Part shown: positions 18,197-25,391 of the stretch, piece by piece | Position numbering within the stretch: the stretch's first letter is position 1 | Layout: every line of letters starts with the position of its first letter | Source: Bradyrhizobium sp. NAS80.1 | GTDB lineage: Bacteria > Pseudomonadota > Alphaproteobacteria > Rhizobiales > Xanthobacteraceae | Assembly: GCF_001908205.1 (NCBI RefSeq) | Contig: NZ_LGHL01000164.1 | Location: forward strand, 1 to 35,151 | Length of the DNA: 35,151 nucleotides | Direction of reading: 5' to 3' | Notes under the pieces: model-generated | Database searches by the model: none | Seen by the model: only the letters and a program-made list of their open reading frames with translations | What the model was told of the DNA's origin: nothing | Program-made: the position numbers and the translations under genes

Positions 18197-18233
18197 CGGC
18201 ACCGGCAATCCGCCGGCGCCGTGCCGTTGCTTT
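18197..18233 (+). terminator. Probable intrinsic terminator after the 28-aa frame
   Basis: CGGCACCGGC pairs imperfectly with GCCGGCGCCGTGCCG across a short AATC loop, and TTGCTTT follows. It lies between the small plus-strand frame and the end of the convergent DoxX gene and could serve either. Confidence 0.45.
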
Positions 18234-18252
18234 CAAGTCAATCGCGGGCGAG

Positions 18253-18690
18253 TCAGCGCCGCGCGTAGGCGCCGCCCGGTGCGTCGCTCTCGTTGCCCAT
18301 CAGCGAGTCGACGCTGACCGAGCCGCCGCCGGCTGACGAGATGTACAGGCAGGCGAAGCAGAACAGGATCGCGGCGGTGCCGCCATTGAGCAGCGGCAGG
18401 AACACCGGCGTGCCTGTCTTGAACATGTGGCCCATGAAGTAGGCGAAGGCCATTTCGCCCGACAGGATGAAGGCCGTGAGGCGGGTGAACAGGCCGAGCA
18501 TCAGGGCCGCGCCGAGCACGAGCTCGATCGCTCCGGCCGCGTAGATCAGCGGCGGAATGTCGGCGAAGTAGGGCAGCGCCGGAAACTTGAACAGCTTGGC
18601 GACGCCGTACTGGAACAGCAGGAGGCCGGTGATGAAGCGAAACAGGCTCAAGAGAACCGGCTGAAAGCGAGTGAGATAGGGAAAGTTCAT
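18253..18690 (-). CDS. DoxX family membrane protein
   Basis: Small inner-membrane protein of about 145 aa with four hydrophobic helices. The DoxX signatures are visible: LLSLFRFITGLLLFQYGVAKLF at the N-terminus, GAIELVLGAALMLGLFTRLTAF in the middle and the closing pair of helices. Start ATG 18690 (MNFPYLTRF) has GGAGGG about 8 bases upstream, better than the longer in-frame start at 18729. DoxX-like proteins are linked to thiol and oxidative stress or electron transfer, but this subgroup has no settled function. It is separated from the upstream MFS gene by 219 bases with no further gene, so it likely has its own promoter. Confidence 0.9.
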   Translation of the reverse strand: MNFPYLTRFQPVLLSLFRFITGLLLFQYGVAKLFKFPALPYFADIPPLIYAAGAIELVLGAALMLGLFTRLTAFILSGEMAFAYFMGHMFKTGTPVFLPLLNGGTAAILFCFACLYISSAGGGSVSVDSLMGNESDAPGGAYARR

Positions 18691-18909
18691 TGGTTTTGCC
18701 CTCCATCCAATGTGCGACTTGGACCGCATTCGGTTCCGCCTCGCAAGCCACCCGGGATCAATTCCGCGCTGACATTTTCGTCATGTAGGACAAAACACCA
18801 CAGTTCGTCCCTTCACTCCGGTTGTGCCGGATTTTTTCTCACGCAGTGCCTCGTGTGTCGTCCGTAATTTCCCGGTGACACCGAGGGATGCAGGTTACGT
18901 CGGGGACAC

Positions 18910-20181
18910 CTATTCCCGCAAGGCGGGGACGACCAAGAACGGAATCATTCCCAGAATCACGCTCGCAAGTGCGAAGGCGAGCAGGAGATTGTAGCCGTGC
19001 GTGAAGTCGTGGATGAGGCCGCCGCTCCATGAGCCGAACGCCGAGCCCAGGCCGCTGCCGATCGAGATCGTGCCGAAGATCGTGCCGACGCGTTTTCCGC
19101 GGAAGATCTTCATTGCGGTCGCGGTGATGAGAGGGCCGCGCGAGCCCATCATGCTGCCGAAGCAGACGACGAAGCCGGTGAGCAGGATGATGTTCGGATA
19201 GTACTGCAAGAGCCAGAGCAGGAAGATGCCGAGGATCGAGATCGCGTAGCTGAGCAGCACGGACGGCCGGCGCCCGATCAGTCCGTCGAGCGCGGACACG
19301 CCGAGCATGCCGAACACCAGCACGACGCCCGAGAAGCCCCAGGCCGTCGCGGCCAGGAGCGGCGGGAAGCCGGCGTCGATCAGATACGCGACGATCTGCG
19401 CGGCGATCGCATACATGCCGACGGCAGTGAAGAAGAAGGTCGAGAACAAGGCCCAGAAAGCATGGTGGCGCATCGCGCTCAGAAGCGTCCAGCCATTGTC
19501 GATAAAACCAGGATCGGTCCTCTTGGCCACATGCGGCGAGCCGGCCGCGAACATGCGCCAGGGCAGAAGCAAGAGCGGCACCAGCAGGCCGAGCGCGGCG
19601 AAGCCGTATAGCTGGTAGGTCTCGCGCCAGCCGAGATGATCGATCAAAAGCTGCGAGGCCGGCAGTAGCGCCAGCACGCCGCCGCCCATCGCCGAATAGA
19701 CCACCGCCATCGCGGTCGGTAGCCGGGGGCCGAACCAGCGGCCGAGCAGGATCGAGTTCGGCACGTTGCCGATGAACGCAACGCCGATCCCGACGCAGAG
19801 TCCGATCGAGAGCTGGAATTGCCAGAGCGCCTGCGCGTGGCCCGCGATCAGGAACGCGGAGCCGAGCAGGAACAGTCCGAGCGCGTAGACGATGCGCGGT
19901 CCGGAATGGTCGAACAGGCGCCCGACGAAGGGCGCAGTGAGGCCGCTGATCAGCCAGGTCAGCGAATAGATCGACACGACCTGGGCGCGGTCCCAACCGA
20001 AATCCTGCGAGATCGGCTTGAGGAACACGGTGAAGCTTTCGCTCAGGCCGCGGCCGAGAACCGCGAGCGTGAAGCACAGCGCGAGCACGACGAGGGCAGT
20101 GCGCGCGGCCTCCCGCTGCGTGCTTGCGGCGTGCTTCTTCGACGTTGCCGCTGTCGTTTCCTTGGGAGTGTTCTGGTCCAT
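18910..20181 (-). CDS. MFS transporter (oxalate/formate or monocarboxylate-like)
   Basis: Inner-membrane carrier of 423 aa with about twelve hydrophobic helices in two halves. A Lys/Ala/Thr-rich cytoplasmic N-terminus precedes helix 1. The stretches LGRGLSESFTVFLKPISQDFG, LTWLISGLTAPFVGRLFDHSG and IGNVPNSILLGRWFGPRLPTAMAV are typical of MFS carriers of the oxalate:formate / monocarboxylate group. The substrate is not deducible. ATG 20181 is the only reasonable start; the ribosome site is weak, and a strong stem-loop sits just upstream. It follows tyrS on the same strand with 56 bases between. Confidence 0.88.
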   Translation of the reverse strand: MDQNTPKETTAATSKKHAASTQREAARTALVVLALCFTLAVLGRGLSESFTVFLKPISQDFGWDRAQVVSIYSLTWLISGLTAPFVGRLFDHSGPRIVYALGLFLLGSAFLIAGHAQALWQFQLSIGLCVGIGVAFIGNVPNSILLGRWFGPRLPTAMAVVYSAMGGGVLALLPASQLLIDHLGWRETYQLYGFAALGLLVPLLLLPWRMFAAGSPHVAKRTDPGFIDNGWTLLSAMRHHAFWALFSTFFFTAVGMYAIAAQIVAYLIDAGFPPLLAATAWGFSGVVLVFGMLGVSALDGLIGRRPSVLLSYAISILGIFLLWLLQYYPNIILLTGFVVCFGSMMGSRGPLITATAMKIFRGKRVGTIFGTISIGSGLGSAFGSWSGGLIHDFTHGYNLLLAFALASVILGMIPFLVVPALRE

Positions 20182-20187
20182 TGTCGG

Positions 20188-20215
20188 TCAGGGAGCGCGC
20201 TTCGGCGCGCCCTGA
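20188..20215 (-). terminator. Stem-loop between tyrS and the MFS gene
   Basis: The arms are TCAGG + GCGCGC and GCGCGC + CCTGA around a four-base loop (TTCG on the plus strand, CGAA in the minus-strand RNA), with a two-base bulge. It starts 22 bases after the tyrS stop and ends 6 bases before the MFS start codon. No T-run follows on the minus strand, so it may act as a structural terminator for tyrS or shape access to the MFS start. Confidence 0.45.
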
Positions 20216-20237
20216 CAAGCATCAAAAGCTCATACGC

Positions 20238-21497
20238 CTATGCAGGCTTGATGAGGACGTGCTTCTTCTTGCCGAAGGACAGCTTGATCACGCCTTCCGG
20301 CGTCAGGTTGCCCGCCGAAAGCGCCATCTTTTCGTCGGTGACCGCCTCGTCGTTGACGCGCAGGCCTCCGCCCTTGATCTGGCGCCGCGCCTCGCCGTTG
20401 GAGGCGACGAGGCCCGCCTTGACGAAGGCGTTGAGCACACCGACGCCGGCGTCCAGCTCGCCGCGCGGAATTTCCACCGTCGGTAGGCTCTCGGCCAGCG
20501 CGCCTTCCTCGAAGGTGCGGCGCGCGGTTTCGGCGGCCTTGTTGGCAGCATCGCGGCCATGCAGCAGCGCAGTCGCCTCGGTCGCGAGCACCTTCTTGGC
20601 CTCGTTGATCTCCGATCCGCCGAGTGCCTCGAGCTTGTTGATCTCGCTCTTCGGCAGCGTCGTGAACAGCTTCAGGAATCTGCCGACATCGGCATCCTCG
20701 GTGTTCCGCCAGAACTGGTAATAATCATATGGGCTAAGCATATCGGCATTTAGCCAAACCGCTCCAGACGCGGTTTTCCCCATCTTCGCGCCTGATGCGG
20801 TCGTCAATAGCGGGCAGGTTAAGGCGAACAGTTGGGGAGTCCCCATTCTTCTGCCAAGTTCAATGCCGTTTACAATGTTCCCCCATTGATCAGAGCCACC
20901 CATTTGCAAACGGCAATCGTAACGCTTGTTGAGTTCAACGAAATCGAACGCCTGCAAGATCATATAGTTGAACTCAATGAAGCTCATCTCTTGGTCGCGC
21001 TCCAACCTGAGCTTGACAGAGTCCATCGCAAGCATTCGATTAACGGAGAAGTGCCGACCAATATCGCGCAGCATCTCAATCCAATTTAGTCGGGTGAGCC
21101 ACTCCGCATTGTCAGGCATTATTGCGTCTCTGGGGCCGTCTCCAAATCTGACAAACTCAGGTCTAAATGTGCGTCGGATGGCATCCTTGTTCGCTTCGAT
21201 CTGGTCATACGTGAGTAGTTTGCGCGTTTCATCGCGACCAGAAGGATCTCCGACTCGAGTGGTGCCACCCCCCATCAGCGTGATGGGGCGATTTCCATAT
21301 TCCTGCAGCCAATGAAGCATCATAATTGAAAGTAGATGGCCAACATGCAGCGAGGGAGCAGTGCAGTCGTAGCCCACGTATGCGGTCAGTTGACCGTGCT
21401 TTGCCAGGTCGTCCAGCGGTTCTACCGGCGATGAGATTTGATGGATAAAGCCGCGCCATTCCAGCTCACGCAGAAAATCTGATTTAAATGCAGTCAT
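20238..21497 (-). CDS. tyrS: Tyrosyl-tRNA synthetase
   Basis: Class Ic aminoacyl-tRNA synthetase that charges tRNA-Tyr. The 419-aa protein shows the HIGH-type motif HVGH at residues 51-54, MGGGTTRVGDPSGRDE in the Rossmann fold, the tyrosine-binding QMGGSDQWGN (about 198-207), KMGKT at 238-242 in place of KMSKS, and a C-terminal S4 RNA-binding domain (about 345-415). ATG 21497 fits the family start. Base composition is split: by hand count about 52% GC from roughly 20705 to 21540 (residues 1 to ~262 plus the leader) but about 67% for the C-terminal part, with AAT, TTT, ATA and AAA codons frequent only in the former. The frame is intact, so the gene looks like a recombinant that still works. 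Confidence 0.97.
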   Translation of the reverse strand: MTAFKSDFLRELEWRGFIHQISSPVEPLDDLAKHGQLTAYVGYDCTAPSLHVGHLLSIMMLHWLQEYGNRPITLMGGGTTRVGDPSGRDETRKLLTYDQIEANKDAIRRTFRPEFVRFGDGPRDAIMPDNAEWLTRLNWIEMLRDIGRHFSVNRMLAMDSVKLRLERDQEMSFIEFNYMILQAFDFVELNKRYDCRLQMGGSDQWGNIVNGIELGRRMGTPQLFALTCPLLTTASGAKMGKTASGAVWLNADMLSPYDYYQFWRNTEDADVGRFLKLFTTLPKSEINKLEALGGSEINEAKKVLATEATALLHGRDAANKAAETARRTFEEGALAESLPTVEIPRGELDAGVGVLNAFVKAGLVASNGEARRQIKGGGLRVNDEAVTDEKMALSAGNLTPEGVIKLSFGKKKHVLIKPA

Positions 21498-21656
21498 TTG
21501 TGTGCGACCCGGACAGTTCCTGGTTTACGGTAATTGCCGCAAGTTGCGGAACCTGTGCCCTTCGGGCTGCCGCAGCATAGCGCGCTGTGGCATTATAAGA
21601 TGTGCTTGTCTGATACAAGTCAGGCGTCGGGGCAGGGGGCGTCGAGGCTGACTACG

Positions 21657-22760
21657 ATGATGTTGACGGCACTCGGTTTGATGAGCGGCACCTCGCTTGA
21701 CGGGGTGGATGTCGCGCTGATCGAAACCGATGGAAAGCATGTGAAGGCGTTCGGACCGTCCGGCTACCGGCCCTACAGTCCGGCGGAGCGCAATCTGCTG
21801 CGCCTGGCGCTGAGCGAGGCTGTGCACCTGCCGCAGCGTGATGCCCGGCCCGGGGTTCTGGCCGAGGCCGAGCGCGCGGTGACGCGGGCCCATGCCGAGG
21901 CGGTCGCCGCCTTCATCGCCCAGAACCGGATGAAGCCGGAGGACATCGACATCGTCGGTTTCCATGGCCAGACCGTGCTGCACCGCCCCGAGAAGCGGCT
22001 GACAGTGCAGATCGGTGATGCGCAGGCGCTGGCCAAGGCGATCCATATCCCCGTGATGCATGATTTCCGCGCCGCCGATGTCGAGGCTGGTGGGCAGGGC
22101 GCGCCATTCGTACCGGTCTACCACCGGGCGCTCGCCAATTCGCTGGAGCGTGAGGGCCCGATCGTCGTGGTCAACATCGGTGGTGTCTCCAACATCACCT
22201 ATATCGACGGCAACGACACGCTGATCGCCTGCGACACCGGGCCCGGCAACGCGCTGCTCGACGATTTCATGTACCGCACCATGAACCAGGCGTTCGACGC
22301 GGAAGGAAAGTTTGCAGCGCTCGGCAAGGTCGATGAAGCCTGGATCGCGCGCGCGCTGGAGCTGCCATTCTTTGCGCTCCCCCCGCCGAAATCGCTCGAT
22401 CGCAACGATTTTGCTGCGCTCAAGCTCTGCGAGGTTCCGCCGGCAGATGGCGCCGCGACGCTCACCGCTTTCACCGCGGCCGCGATCGCCCGCATCATCC
22501 CGCTCTTGCCGCGGCGGCCGCGGAGCTGGATCATCTGCGGCGGCGGCGCCCGCAACCTCACCATGCTACGCATGCTGCGGGATCGGGTGGGCTCGGCTAC
22601 CGTCGAGGCCGCCGAGACGCTTGGCTGGGCCTCCGACGCCATCGAGGCGCAAGCCTTCGGCTTCCTCGCCGCCCGCGGCCTGAAAGGCTTGCCGCTGTCC
22701 TATCCGGCCACCACGGGTGTGCCGATGCCGATGACGGGCGGGGTGATCGCGCGGCCTTGA
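21657..22760 (+). CDS. anmK: Anhydro-N-acetylmuramic acid kinase
   Basis: Cytoplasmic kinase that opens the 1,6-anhydro ring of anhMurNAc recovered from peptidoglycan turnover and phosphorylates it to MurNAc-6-phosphate. The 367-aa length equals the family norm. The signature ALGLMSGTSLDGVDVALIE opens the protein, FHGQTVLHRP and NIGGVSNITYI lie in the ATPase core, DTGPGNALLDD binds the substrate region and WIICGGGARN is near the C-terminus. ATG 21657 has GAGG at 21644-21647; ATG 21660 is equally possible, and the longer frame to 21534 adds unrelated residues. It is divergent from tyrS, an arrangement found widely in proteobacteria. Together with the amidase, PBP1A and the M23 peptidase it gives the window a cell-wall theme. 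Confidence 0.96.
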   Translation: MMLTALGLMSGTSLDGVDVALIETDGKHVKAFGPSGYRPYSPAERNLLRLALSEAVHLPQRDARPGVLAEAERAVTRAHAEAVAAFIAQNRMKPEDIDIVGFHGQTVLHRPEKRLTVQIGDAQALAKAIHIPVMHDFRAADVEAGGQGAPFVPVYHRALANSLEREGPIVVVNIGGVSNITYIDGNDTLIACDTGPGNALLDDFMYRTMNQAFDAEGKFAALGKVDEAWIARALELPFFALPPPKSLDRNDFAALKLCEVPPADGAATLTAFTAAAIARIIPLLPRRPRSWIICGGGARNLTMLRMLRDRVGSATVEAAETLGWASDAIEAQAFGFLAARGLKGLPLSYPATTGVPMPMTGGVIARP

Positions 22761-22774
22761 GATCTCGGCTGATT

Positions 22775-22836
22775 AATGCAGATGCATTGATCTTGACGGG
22801 TGCATGCAAATGCATTTATCTTTAATGCAGTTGCAT
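22775..22836 (+). promoter_or_regulatory. Three tandem palindromic operators ATGCA-N2-TGCAT
   Basis: Three copies of one inverted repeat lie upstream of the glutathione-transferase gene: AATGCA-GA-TGCATT at 22775-22788, ATGCA-AA-TGCAT at 22804-22815 and ATGCA-GT-TGCAT at 22825-22836. Centres are 28 and 21 bases apart. The second sits between the candidate -35 and -10 boxes and the third just downstream, a repressor-like layout. The size and symmetry suit a dimeric winged-helix repressor such as a MarR-type protein, but no regulator gene is adjacent, so the factor is unknown. Confidence 0.7.
22793..22822 (+). promoter_or_regulatory. Candidate sigma-70-type promoter for the GST-SMR pair
   Basis: TTGACG at 22793-22798 matches the -35 consensus in five of six positions. 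TATCTT at 22817-22822 is a fair -10 box at 18-base spacing. It overlaps the second palindromic operator. Transcription would begin near 22830, about 28 bases before the gene start. Confidence 0.45.
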
Positions 22837-22857
22837 CCAACCGCCGGGATCGTTGTC

Positions 22858-23538
22858 ATGACAGCCTCGCTCAAACTGATCAGCCACAAGCTTTGTCCCT
22901 ATGTGCAGCGCGCGGTGATCGCGCTCAAAGAGAAGGGCGTGCCGTTCGAGCGGATCGACATCGACCTCGCCAACAAGCCCGACTGGTTCCTGAAACTCTC
23001 GCCGCTTGGCAAGGTGCCGGTGCTGGTGGTGACGACGACGGACAAAGGCGAGGTCGCGCTGTTCGAGAGCAATGTGATTTGCGAGTACATCGAGGACACG
23101 CAAGAAGGTGCGAAGCTGCATCCGGTGGATGCGCTTGAGCGTGCCGAGCACCGCGCCTGGATGGAATTCGGATCGGCGATCCTTGGTGACCTCTGGGGAT
23201 TGGAGACCACGACGGATCCGGCGACGTTCGAGACCAAGCGTCAGGCGCTTGCGGCGAAATTCGCGCGTGTCGAGGTTGCGCTCGGGGACGATCCGTATTT
23301 CGCAGGCGATGCGTTCAGCCTCGTTGATGCGGTGTTCGCACCGATCTTCCGCTATTTCGATCTGTTCGATGAACTGACCGAGCTCGGCATCTTCACCGAT
23401 CTGCCGAAGGTGCGCGCGTGGCGGGCAGAGCTTGCAAAGCGTCCGAGCGTACGCTCGGCCGTCGGCGCGGACTATCCGCAATTGCTGCGCGCTTTCCTTG
23501 TGCGGCACGACGCGCATCTGCTGAAGCTTGCGGCCTGA
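22858..23538 (+). CDS. Glutathione S-transferase family protein (Cys-type, omega/DHAR-like)
   Basis: Soluble protein of 226 aa with an N-terminal thioredoxin-like domain and a C-terminal all-helical domain. The active-site region reads KLCPYVQRAVIALKEKGV, so a cysteine occupies the place of the catalytic Tyr/Ser, as in omega, lambda and DHAR-type GSTs and glutaredoxin-like enzymes. PLGKVPVLVV carries the cis-proline and LFESNVICEYIED the glutathione gamma-Glu contact. The likely role is thiol-disulfide or dehydroascorbate/quinone-type reduction rather than conjugation. ATG 22858 is chosen by domain start; the frame extends upstream into the operators but that part would be MQMHLSLMQ-type noise. 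It is followed at 10 bases by an SMR efflux gene under the same operator array, which suggests a detoxification unit. Confidence 0.9.
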   Translation: MTASLKLISHKLCPYVQRAVIALKEKGVPFERIDIDLANKPDWFLKLSPLGKVPVLVVTTTDKGEVALFESNVICEYIEDTQEGAKLHPVDALERAEHRAWMEFGSAILGDLWGLETTTDPATFETKRQALAAKFARVEVALGDDPYFAGDAFSLVDAVFAPIFRYFDLFDELTELGIFTDLPKVRAWRAELAKRPSVRSAVGADYPQLLRAFLVRHDAHLLKLAA

Positions 23539-23548
23539 GCGCACGCCG

Positions 23549-23872
23549 ATGTCGTCATCCTTGGCCTGGCTCATGCTGGTGATCGCCGGCGCGCTCGATG
23601 TCGGTTGGGCGATTTCGATGAAATATGCGGAGGGCTACACGCGCGTGGGCTGGAGCATCGTCTCGCTCGTGCTGCTCGCGGCCTTCGTCTTCCTGCTCGG
23701 ACGCGCCCTGAAGGTGCTCGAGGTCGGCGTCGCCTATTCGGTGTGGACCGGCATCGGCGCCGCCGGCACGTTCCTGATGGGGGTGGTGCTGTTCGGCGAG
23801 GCCTTGAGCGCGATGAAGCTTGCAGGCATCGCGCTCGTGCTGATGGGGATTGCCGCGCTCAAGCTGGCTTGA
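23549..23872 (+). CDS. SMR family multidrug/guanidinium-type efflux protein
   Basis: Small multidrug resistance protein of 107 aa with four membrane helices. The conserved glutamate of helix 1 in EmrE is replaced: helix 1 reads SLAWLMLVIAGALDVGWAISMKYAEGY, where the membrane acid is Asp in GALDVGW. Many SugE/Gdx-like members have GxxEVxW here. LKVLEVGVAYSVWTGIGAAGT and FGEALSAMKLAGIALVLMGI complete the family pattern. These proteins exchange protons for cationic drugs or guanidinium as antiparallel dimers. It follows the GST gene closely and is probably cotranscribed; its stop lies 4 bases from the convergent DUF1697 gene. Confidence 0.9.
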   Translation: MSSSLAWLMLVIAGALDVGWAISMKYAEGYTRVGWSIVSLVLLAAFVFLLGRALKVLEVGVAYSVWTGIGAAGTFLMGVVLFGEALSAMKLAGIALVLMGIAALKLA

Positions 23873-23876
23873 GCTG

Positions 23877-24389
23877 TCACAGCTCCGCGGCCATCTTCGC
23901 GAGCGTCGCGATGGTATTCATGTTGCGCGCGGTACCGGACTTGGCCGCAGGAATGACGAGCTTCGACGTCCCCATGCCGTCGCCGTAGTGCACATAGATC
24001 TCGCGGCGGCCGAGGCGAACCTCCTCGTTATTTTGGCCGCGGATGCCGGCGAGCGCATCGGCCGCCGGCGCCTTGTCGAGGAAGATCGCAACCGTGCGGT
24101 TGGGCGCGGCCTTCGGGAAGGGATTGTCGGCCGCGACTTGCGCCATCTCGGTGACGCTGCGCATAAGCACGCCGACCGGCGCGCCGGCGTAGGCGTGCAG
24201 GCGCTTTTCCAGTGCGGACTTGATGGCGGCTTCGGACTTGCGACTGGTGAACACCACGTTGCCGCTGGCGATGTAGGTGCGCACGGCGGCGAAGCCGAGC
24301 TCCTCACACATCGCCTTGAGCTCGCTCATCGGCAGCTTGCCGGTGCCGCCGACATTCACGGCACGCAGCAGGGCGACGAACGAGCCCAT
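23877..24389 (-). CDS. DUF1697 family protein
   Basis: Cytoplasmic protein of 170 aa matching the DUF1697 family over its whole length. The start reads MGSFVALLRAVNVGGTGKLPM, followed by LGFAAVRTYIASGNVVFTS, and the end has the family motif RNMNTIATLAKMA. No function is established for the family. ATG 24389 begins the conserved domain; the larger frame upstream is antisense to nothing and belongs to a shadow of the hydrolase gene. The hydrolase stop lies 8 bases upstream on the same strand, so the two are likely one operon. Confidence 0.9.
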   Translation of the reverse strand: MGSFVALLRAVNVGGTGKLPMSELKAMCEELGFAAVRTYIASGNVVFTSRKSEAAIKSALEKRLHAYAGAPVGVLMRSVTEMAQVAADNPFPKAAPNRTVAIFLDKAPAADALAGIRGQNNEEVRLGRREIYVHYGDGMGTSKLVIPAAKSGTARNMNTIATLAKMAAEL

Positions 24390-24397
24390 TTGAGGCC

Positions 24398-25045
24398 TCA
24401 GCGCACGTTGGCGAGGCGCATGTCGAGATAGGCCGTGATGGTTTCCATCAGCGGCTCGAGCTTGGCGTCGAAGAAGTGGTTGGCGCCGGGGATGACCTGC
24501 TGGTCGATCACGATGCCCTTCTGCGTCTTCAGCTTCTCGACCAGCGTATTGACGTCCTTCGGCGGCACCACCGCATCCTTCTCGCCGTGCACGATGAGCC
24601 CTGAGGAGGGGCAGGGCGCGAGGAACGAGAAGTCGTAGAGATTGGCCGGCGGCGCGATCGAGATGAAGCCCTCGACCTCGGGGCGGCGCATCAGAAGCTG
24701 CATGCCGATCCAGGCGCCGAAGGAGAATCCGGCGACCCAGCAGGCGCGCGCTTCTGGATTGATGGTCTGCGCCCAATCGAGTGCGGCGGCTGCGTCCGAC
24801 AATTCGCCGGTGCCGTGGTCGAACGAGCCCTGGCTGCGGCCGACGCCGCGGAAATTGAAGCGCAGCACCGAGAAGCCGCGATGCGCGAAGGCGTAGTAGC
24901 ACTGGTACACGATCTGATGGTTCATCGTGCCGTGAAACTGCGGATGCGGATGCAGGATCATCGCGATCGGCGCGTTCTTCTGCTTGGCCGGGTGATAGCG
25001 GCCTTCAAGGCGGCCAGCGGGGCCGGCGAAAATGACTTCAGGCAT
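24398..25045 (-). CDS. Alpha/beta hydrolase (dienelactone-hydrolase-like)
   Basis: Soluble alpha/beta-fold hydrolase of 215 aa. The oxyanion-side motif MILHPHPQFHGTMNHQIV, the nucleophile elbow GFSFG with the catalytic serine, the acid in HGEKDAVVP and the histidine in GANHFFD form a complete triad. FNFRGVGRSQGSFDHG is typical of the small alphaproteobacterial hydrolases of this type. The substrate is unknown, probably a carboxylic ester. ATG 25045 (MPEVIFAGPAG) begins the domain and has AGAGATCC upstream; the longer frame to 25090 adds unconserved residues. Operon partner of the DUF1697 gene downstream. Confidence 0.9.
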   Translation of the reverse strand: MPEVIFAGPAGRLEGRYHPAKQKNAPIAMILHPHPQFHGTMNHQIVYQCYYAFAHRGFSVLRFNFRGVGRSQGSFDHGTGELSDAAAALDWAQTINPEARACWVAGFSFGAWIGMQLLMRRPEVEGFISIAPPANLYDFSFLAPCPSSGLIVHGEKDAVVPPKDVNTLVEKLKTQKGIVIDQQVIPGANHFFDAKLEPLMETITAYLDMRLANVR

Positions 25046-25391
25046 CGATGGATCTCTTGATTGATTTCCTGGAGCGGTGATCCTCGGCAATCAACCGATT
25101 GTGGCCCTCATCGACAGCGTTGCCGACGAAAGCGCGAATTGAAGGATGAGAAGGCGTGCGCCTCGCGGTGATGCGCAATTGGCGCGCGGTGACTTGACGG
25201 CCGCGTTCTAACATAGGCTTAGGGTCAAAAAGCAAGCATCTTGAACATCAGCCAATGGGCTCAAGATGTTAGCGTGTCACGGCCACGTCACCGCGGACCG
25301 GTGATCTGGAATCAGGTTGCCAAGCGCGTGACCGCGGCCCATGTCGGTGGCGAGGCGGGCCGAACAGGCTGAGGAGGTAATATAATACTCA
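25046..25391. other. Intergenic region between the hydrolase gene and the Suf operon
   Basis: These 346 bases separate two divergent units and contain no convincing gene. They must hold the Suf promoter. I see the inverted repeat at 25237-25268, AT-rich TTCTAACATAGG upstream of it, and the ribosome site GAGGAGG at 25371-25377. I see no Rrf2/IscR-type regulator gene here, although one often precedes suf operons. Confidence 0.5.
25237..25268 (+). promoter_or_regulatory. Inverted repeat upstream of the Suf operon
   Basis: CATCTTGA and TCAAGATG form a perfect 8-base inverted repeat around 16 bases, within which GCC-AAT-GGG can pair further. It lies about 125 bases before the first Suf gene and lacks a T-run. 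It may be an operator or a leader hairpin; nothing in the sequence names the factor. Confidence 0.4.

Noticed and set aside
18817..18837. Short hairpin TCCGG-TTGTG-CCGGA followed by TTTTTT on the plus strand
   Set aside because: It looks like a small intrinsic terminator, but no plus-strand gene lies upstream, and the 5-base stem is weak; not called as a feature.
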